From: Acinetobacter sp. 10FS3-1
GTDB taxonomy: Bacteria > Pseudomonadota > Gammaproteobacteria > Pseudomonadales > Moraxellaceae
DNA: 64,000 nt
Assembly (NCBI RefSeq): GCF_013343215.1
Contig: NZ_CP039143.1
Span: 2,902,073 to 2,966,072 of the forward strand
Reading direction: 5' to 3'
In this document: piece by piece, positions 60,688 through 64,000 of the stretch
Layout: each line of letters starts with the position of its first letter
Position numbering within the stretch: position 1 is the first letter of the stretch
Translations under genes and position numbers: made by a program
The notes under the pieces: model-generated
Database searches by the model: none
The model's input: only the letters and a program-made list of their open reading frames with translations
Told to the model about the DNA's origin: nothing

Positions 60688-62451
60688 TTAGTTGACTGGC
60701 GTTGCCTCATCGCGTTTGGCACGCTCTTTGGCCACGGCTTTATTGATCAAGGACTGCTGCAAGATCGTGATCAGGTTGTTCACAATCCAGTACAGAACCA
60801 GACCTGCCGGGAAGAACAGCAAGAATACAGTGAAAATGATCGGCATAATTTTAAACACTTTCGCCTGCATTGGATCAGTAGGCTGTGGATTCAGCATTTG
60901 CTGAATATACATTGTGGTTCCCATGATTAATGGCAGGATGAACCATGGATCCATCGCAGATAAATCCTGAATCCAGAGCAGCCATGGGGCATGGCGCAGT
61001 TCCACAGATTCCATCAGGACCCAGTACAAAGCCAGGAAAATTGGCATCTGCAGTAACAGCGGTAAACAGCCCGCCAGTGGGTTGACCTGCTCACGCTTGT
61101 ACAGCGCCATCATTTCCTGAGAGAAGCGCATCCGGTCTTCACCGAACTCTTCTTTCATACGTTGCATTTCTGGTGCAATCACACGCATTTTCGCCATGGA
61201 GCGATAGCTCTTCGACGATAAAGGCCACAGGATCAATTTGACCAAGATGGTTAATAAAATGATCGCCCAGCCCCAGTTCCCCACCAGACCGTGGAAGAAT
61301 TCAAGTCCGACAAACAGCAGTTTGGCAATTGGCCATAACCAGCCATAATCTACAGTCTGATTCAGACCCGTAGCCAGGTCTTTCAGTTCTGACTGGATTT
61401 TTGGACCGGAATAGAAGGTCGCATCAATTTCAGCAACCGTACCCGCCGGCACCGTGAAAGTTGGTGAAGTAAAACCGATGATGTTCATGTCATCAGTAGA
61501 CTTGCGTGATTCAAGTTTCGCGCTATAGGCTTCGCCATTGGCTTGGGTCAGTTTCAAGTTACCCGGTACCCATGCACTTACAAAATAGTGCTGTACCATT
61601 GCAACCCAACCACCCTTGGCTTCAGTGCTGAGCTTTTCTTCAGTAAAGTTGTCAAATTTCAACTTGTTATACTGCTCATCTGGTGTTCCCCAGGCACCGC
61701 CCAAGAAAGTCCCTAGAGTGAAAATCCCCTGATCCGACTTGCCTGGATCTTCTGAATTATCACGCTTGATCTGACCAAACATCTGACCTTGCCAGGCTTG
61801 ACCGCTACGGTTAATCACCTTGTGATTCACCACGACTGGGTATTCACCTTCGATAAAGTTAAAGGTCTTGATAATTTCTACACCATCAGCCGTTTTAAAG
61901 ACCATCGGTACAGACAAGACTTTGACCGTTTCGCCGGCTTTATTTTTGCTGGCTTTGGCATCTGCCAAGGTATAAGTGGTTTTTTCCAGCTCATACATTG
62001 GACGGCCATTGCGGCTGCTATCCGGCCCATTCAGACCGATCAGACCTGACTGAGCAACATAAGTCCGTTTCGCATCGCTTTCCAGCATGACGAAAGGCTC
62101 ATCACTGTCTTTGTTTTTGTCATGATTGAGTAATTCAACACGAACAATATCACCACCTTTTGGATTGATCCAAAGATGATAAAGGTCAGTTTGTACTGAA
62201 ATAAGCTGCTGACTTACAGGTGCTGTAGCATCCGTAGCTTGCTGCGCTGGTACATTTGCTTGTGGCACATCAGAGGTTGCACTAGCAACCTGATTATTTG
62301 GCAAATCTGCTGATACTTCCTGCGAAACCACCACAGTTTCCTGCTTCGGTTGGGTTTCTGCATTTCCATAATCTTTTTGCCAAGCCAAAATGAGCAAATA
62401 TGCGACAACAAACATGGCTCCTAGAATTGCAATCCTGGCCCATTGTTGCAT
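60688..62451 (-). CDS. yidC: Membrane protein insertase YidC
   Basis: 587 residues. N-terminal membrane anchor (about 6-24), a large periplasmic domain (about 60-350, beta-supersandwich type), then the conserved five-span insertase core: WGWAIILLTILVKLILWPLS, the arginine-bearing groove region with KMRVIAPEMQRMKEEFGEDR, and GCLPLLLQMPIFLALYWVLM. It inserts and folds inner-membrane proteins with or without Sec. A 5-bp gap to yidD indicates an operon. Confidence 0.97.
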   Translation of the reverse strand: MQQWARIAILGAMFVVAYLLILAWQKDYGNAETQPKQETVVVSQEVSADLPNNQVASATSDVPQANVPAQQATDATAPVSQQLISVQTDLYHLWINPKGGDIVRVELLNHDKNKDSDEPFVMLESDAKRTYVAQSGLIGLNGPDSSRNGRPMYELEKTTYTLADAKASKNKAGETVKVLSVPMVFKTADGVEIIKTFNFIEGEYPVVVNHKVINRSGQAWQGQMFGQIKRDNSEDPGKSDQGIFTLGTFLGGAWGTPDEQYNKLKFDNFTEEKLSTEAKGGWVAMVQHYFVSAWVPGNLKLTQANGEAYSAKLESRKSTDDMNIIGFTSPTFTVPAGTVAEIDATFYSGPKIQSELKDLATGLNQTVDYGWLWPIAKLLFVGLEFFHGLVGNWGWAIILLTILVKLILWPLSSKSYRSMAKMRVIAPEMQRMKEEFGEDRMRFSQEMMALYKREQVNPLAGCLPLLLQMPIFLALYWVLMESVELRHAPWLLWIQDLSAMDPWFILPLIMGTTMYIQQMLNPQPTDPMQAKVFKIMPIIFTVFLLFFPAGLVLYWIVNNLITILQQSLINKAVAKERAKRDEATPVN

Positions 62452-62456
62452 ATGTA

Positions 62457-62777
62457 TTACCCCAAGTGGTTAGAGTGATTTTGGTTCATTAAACGATCAC
62501 GAAAGGGTACAGCAACGTGAAGCGTTTGAGAATCTATTTGCTGAAATGAAATAAAACGAATCGCTTTCAAAGGCACAGGATCATATCCTGATCCACCCCA
62601 GGGGTGACAACGACAAATACGTTTAGTCGCCAACCACACACCACGTCCAGCACCATGTCGATGGACTGCTTCCAGAGAATATTGTGAACAGGTAGGAATA
62701 TAGCGACAGCGTGGTCCCAGTAAAGGACTAATCGCAATCTGATAGAAACGGATTAACCAATGCAGTAAACGTACCAT
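62457..62777 (-). CDS. yidD: Membrane protein insertion efficiency factor YidD
   Basis: 106 residues. The YidD core is complete: [51 protein letters not shown], with three conserved cysteines. The last 30 or so residues are a longer C-terminal tail than in E. coli (85). Amphipathic, membrane-associated. Lies between rnpA (9 bp) and yidC (5 bp). Confidence 0.95.
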   Translation of the reverse strand: MVRLLHWLIRFYQIAISPLLGPRCRYIPTCSQYSLEAVHRHGAGRGVWLATKRICRCHPWGGSGYDPVPLKAIRFISFQQIDSQTLHVAVPFRDRLMNQNHSNHLG

Positions 62778-62786
62778 TGGCGCGCT

Positions 62787-63179
62787 CTACTTTTGTGGGG
62801 AGGGAGCTGTTTTTGTATGCTTTTTGGCAAGACGGTTCAGTTTTTGCCAAGCAAATTGTAATTGCTGATGCAGTTCAGCATTCGGTACGCTATCGATCCC
62901 CATTTTGGGCATCACCACAATATCCAAATCACTGAGTTGCTGCTGATGCAGGCGAAAACTTTCGCGAGCGAGTCGTTTTACTCGATTTCGTTCATGCGCA
63001 CGGCGCACTTTTTTCTTAGCAACAACTAAACCCAAACGGCTGTTCGGCTGTTCGGACGGTTTTGCAAGAAATAAGAAATGGGGTTGATGCACTTTAAAAA
63101 GCGCACCATCAAAGACACCTTTATAATCGGCAGCACAGCGTAATCGTAACTCTGTGCCAAAACCATAAAGTGCTGTCAT
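62787..63179 (-). CDS. rnpA: Ribonuclease P protein component
   Basis: 130 residues from ATG 63179; an upstream TTG at 63197 would add six residues. RnpA binds the catalytic RNA and helps 5' tRNA maturation. Family motif [20 protein letters not shown] (about 47-66) and [10 protein letters not shown] are present. Starts 29 bp after the rpmH stop, the universal rpmH-rnpA pair. Confidence 0.95.
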   Translation of the reverse strand: MTALYGFGTELRLRCAADYKGVFDGALFKVHQPHFLFLAKPSEQPNSRLGLVVAKKKVRRAHERNRVKRLARESFRLHQQQLSDLDIVVMPKMGIDSVPNAELHQQLQFAWQKLNRLAKKHTKTAPSPQK

Positions 63180-63208
63180 AACACCCAAAGTCGGCAAAGC
63201 CTAACTGA

Positions 63209-63343
63209 TTAAACAGTTAAGCTGTGACGGCCTTTTGCACGACGGCGAGCTAATACTTGACGACCAGCTTTAGTAGCCATACGAGCACGGAAACCATGAA
63301 CGCGTTTACGCTTTAATTCAGATGGTTGGAATGTACGTTTCAT
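63209..63343 (-). CDS. rpmH: 50S ribosomal protein L34
   Basis: 44 residues, [20 protein letters not shown] then [20 protein letters not shown] and SLTV: full and typical L34. GGGAG ribosome-binding site 8 bp upstream. First gene of the rpmH-rnpA-yidD-yidC transcript, driven by the promoter at 63383-63411. Confidence 0.98.
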
Positions 63344-63382
63344 CTCGAAACTCCCAAAAAGATCTTTCTATGAAGGTCCGCG

Positions 63383-63411
63383 ATTTTAGTGCTCATTGCT
63401 TAAGCTGTCAA
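63383..63411 (-). promoter_or_regulatory. Sigma-70 promoter of rpmH-rnpA-yidD-yidC
   Basis: Minus strand TTGACA (63411-63406), 17-bp spacer, TAAAAT (63388-63383): near-consensus, 40 bp before the rpmH start. Confidence 0.88.
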
Positions 63412-63480
63412 TGTAAAACAGGTTTTCTTTTCAAATAAGTTCTCAAGGCTAAGTCGCTTTGAGGAATCTCATAGATTAAA

Positions 63481-63960
63481 AAAATCCCTTGCTTAAAAGT
63501 TATACACAAATTAAGTTGTTGTTATTCATTTGAATATAAGTTATTAACATTTATATCAACACGGTTATCCACAATACTGTAACAGGTTTAAATTTGGATT
63601 GTGGTTTTGAATTTAAATTTAACCGAATTATGTTTATCCACAGAAAAGTCGAATCTTATATATAAATTCAAATTTATAAATTTAAATTTATTACTATTAT
63701 GGAGGGGTTTTTCTGTGGAAAAGGTAGTTTTATTCTAAATAAACATAAACTTAGGTTGTGGGTAAAACTGTTTCTATTAATTTTATACTTTGTGGATAAC
63801 TTTGTGATATATTTTATCCACAGCTTGCGGATAAACTTATCCACACCAGCCTTTTAAATTTAAATTTATCCATTTTGGACTGTTTTTGCACAAAATCTGC
63901 GGAAATAGCCATGACAGATGTGGATAACTTGGTTAGAATGGCGGCCCGCTTTGGCCGTCG
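63481..63960. other. oriC: Chromosomal replication origin oriC
   Basis: Between rpmH and the (off-window) dnaA gene. DnaA boxes (TTWTNCACA) at 63500-63508, 63565-63573, 63634-63642, 63814-63822 and 63837-63845 on the plus strand and 63714-63722, 63791-63799 and 63919-63927 on the minus strand; 63757-63765 is a near-box. An extremely AT-rich unwinding region (63580-63710) contains several TTTRAATTYA-like motifs. The box density and gene context make this the origin. Confidence 0.93.
63911..63939 (+). promoter_or_regulatory. Probable dnaA promoter with an internal DnaA box
   Basis: ATGACA (63911-63916), 17-bp spacer, TAGAAT (63934-63939). A perfect DnaA box (TGTGGATAA, 63919-63927) lies in the spacer, the expected layout for DnaA autorepression. 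The dnaA start codon would be just past the window edge. Confidence 0.6.
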
Positions 63961-64000
63961 CCATCTTTTAAATAAACAATGGAATGAATAGGGGATTCAC

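Noticed and set aside
63911..63991. 26-codon ORF just before the window end
   Set aside because: It covers the dnaA promoter and a DnaA box and has no ribosome-binding site; not dnaA, whose start must be beyond the window.

Overview
The window is a chromosomal segment of an Acinetobacter species (Gammaproteobacteria, Moraxellaceae), probably of the environmental or lwoffii/johnsonii type. The basis is the AT-leaning base composition, the protein styles, and gene orders typical of the genus: dapA-bamC-purC, ribF-ileS-lspA-fkpB, tyrS/anmK beside an rRNA operon, and mnmE-yidC-yidD-rnpA-rpmH left of oriC. The species cannot be fixed from the sequence alone. The right edge lies in the replication origin just before dnaA, so the window is the first ~64 kb of one replichore. 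The rRNA operon is read away from the origin, in the direction of fork movement.

Layout. 1-3.6 kb: end of a probable GntR-type regulator, a BASS-family transporter, nicotinamidase and an aromatic-acid MFS transporter. 4.3-6.6 kb: dapA-bamC-purC. 6.7-8.2 kb: rarA, with a possible sRNA beside it. 8.6-11.3 kb: a PAS-GGDEF-EAL protein, a YcgN-like protein and a 52-residue membrane protein. 11.4-14.6 kb: murJ, ampD, nadC. 14.7-17.1 kb: a Tat-exported phospholipase C preceded by a previously uncalled 43-residue lipoprotein. 17.2-21.9 kb: rph, a FabR-like repressor, dsbA, ubiG-mupP-yciK. 22.2-28.1 kb: small and accessory genes (two RcnB-like proteins, argA, a RutR-like regulator, a nucleosidase, several tiny ORFs). 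28.3-33.9 kb: ribF-ileS-lspA-fkpB and an FMN reductase. 34.2-35.4 kb: a PQQ sugar-dehydrogenase-like lipoprotein. 35.6-41.3 kb: one rRNA operon (16S, tRNA-Ile, tRNA-Ala, 23S, 5S) on the minus strand. 41.3-42.4 kb: gene-free apart from a candidate sRNA. 42.4-51.6 kb: tyrS, anmK, mltB, an AT-rich motif array, purEK, a DUF486 protein, mpl and a GNAT protein. 52-57.9 kb: an MFS exporter, a TerC-type Mn2+ exporter behind a yybP-ykoY riboswitch, guaD, hpt, a GlsB-like protein and a DsbC-like protein. 58-59.2 kb: a parS-like site with an array of half-sites, then decayed genes including a CDF metal-efflux pseudogene. 59.2-64 kb: mnmE, yidC, yidD, rnpA, rpmH and oriC.

How the genes work together. Five genes cover peptidoglycan turnover and recycling (ampD, mupP, anmK, mltB, mpl), with murJ for lipid II flipping. 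Purine metabolism is represented by purC, purE, purK, guaD, hpt and a nucleosidase. NAD metabolism has nadC and pncA. Periplasmic disulfide handling has DsbA and a DsbC-like protein. The right end carries chromosome replication and segregation sites (oriC, the parS-like site) and the ribosome/membrane-insertion cluster.

No prophage, insertion sequence, CRISPR array or recognisable defence island was found. The most unusual signals are in DNA rather than protein: seven tandem parS half-sites, about 18 copies of a TTTRAATTYA motif between mltB and purK that also occurs in oriC, and a promoter-to-terminator sRNA candidate downstream of tyrS.
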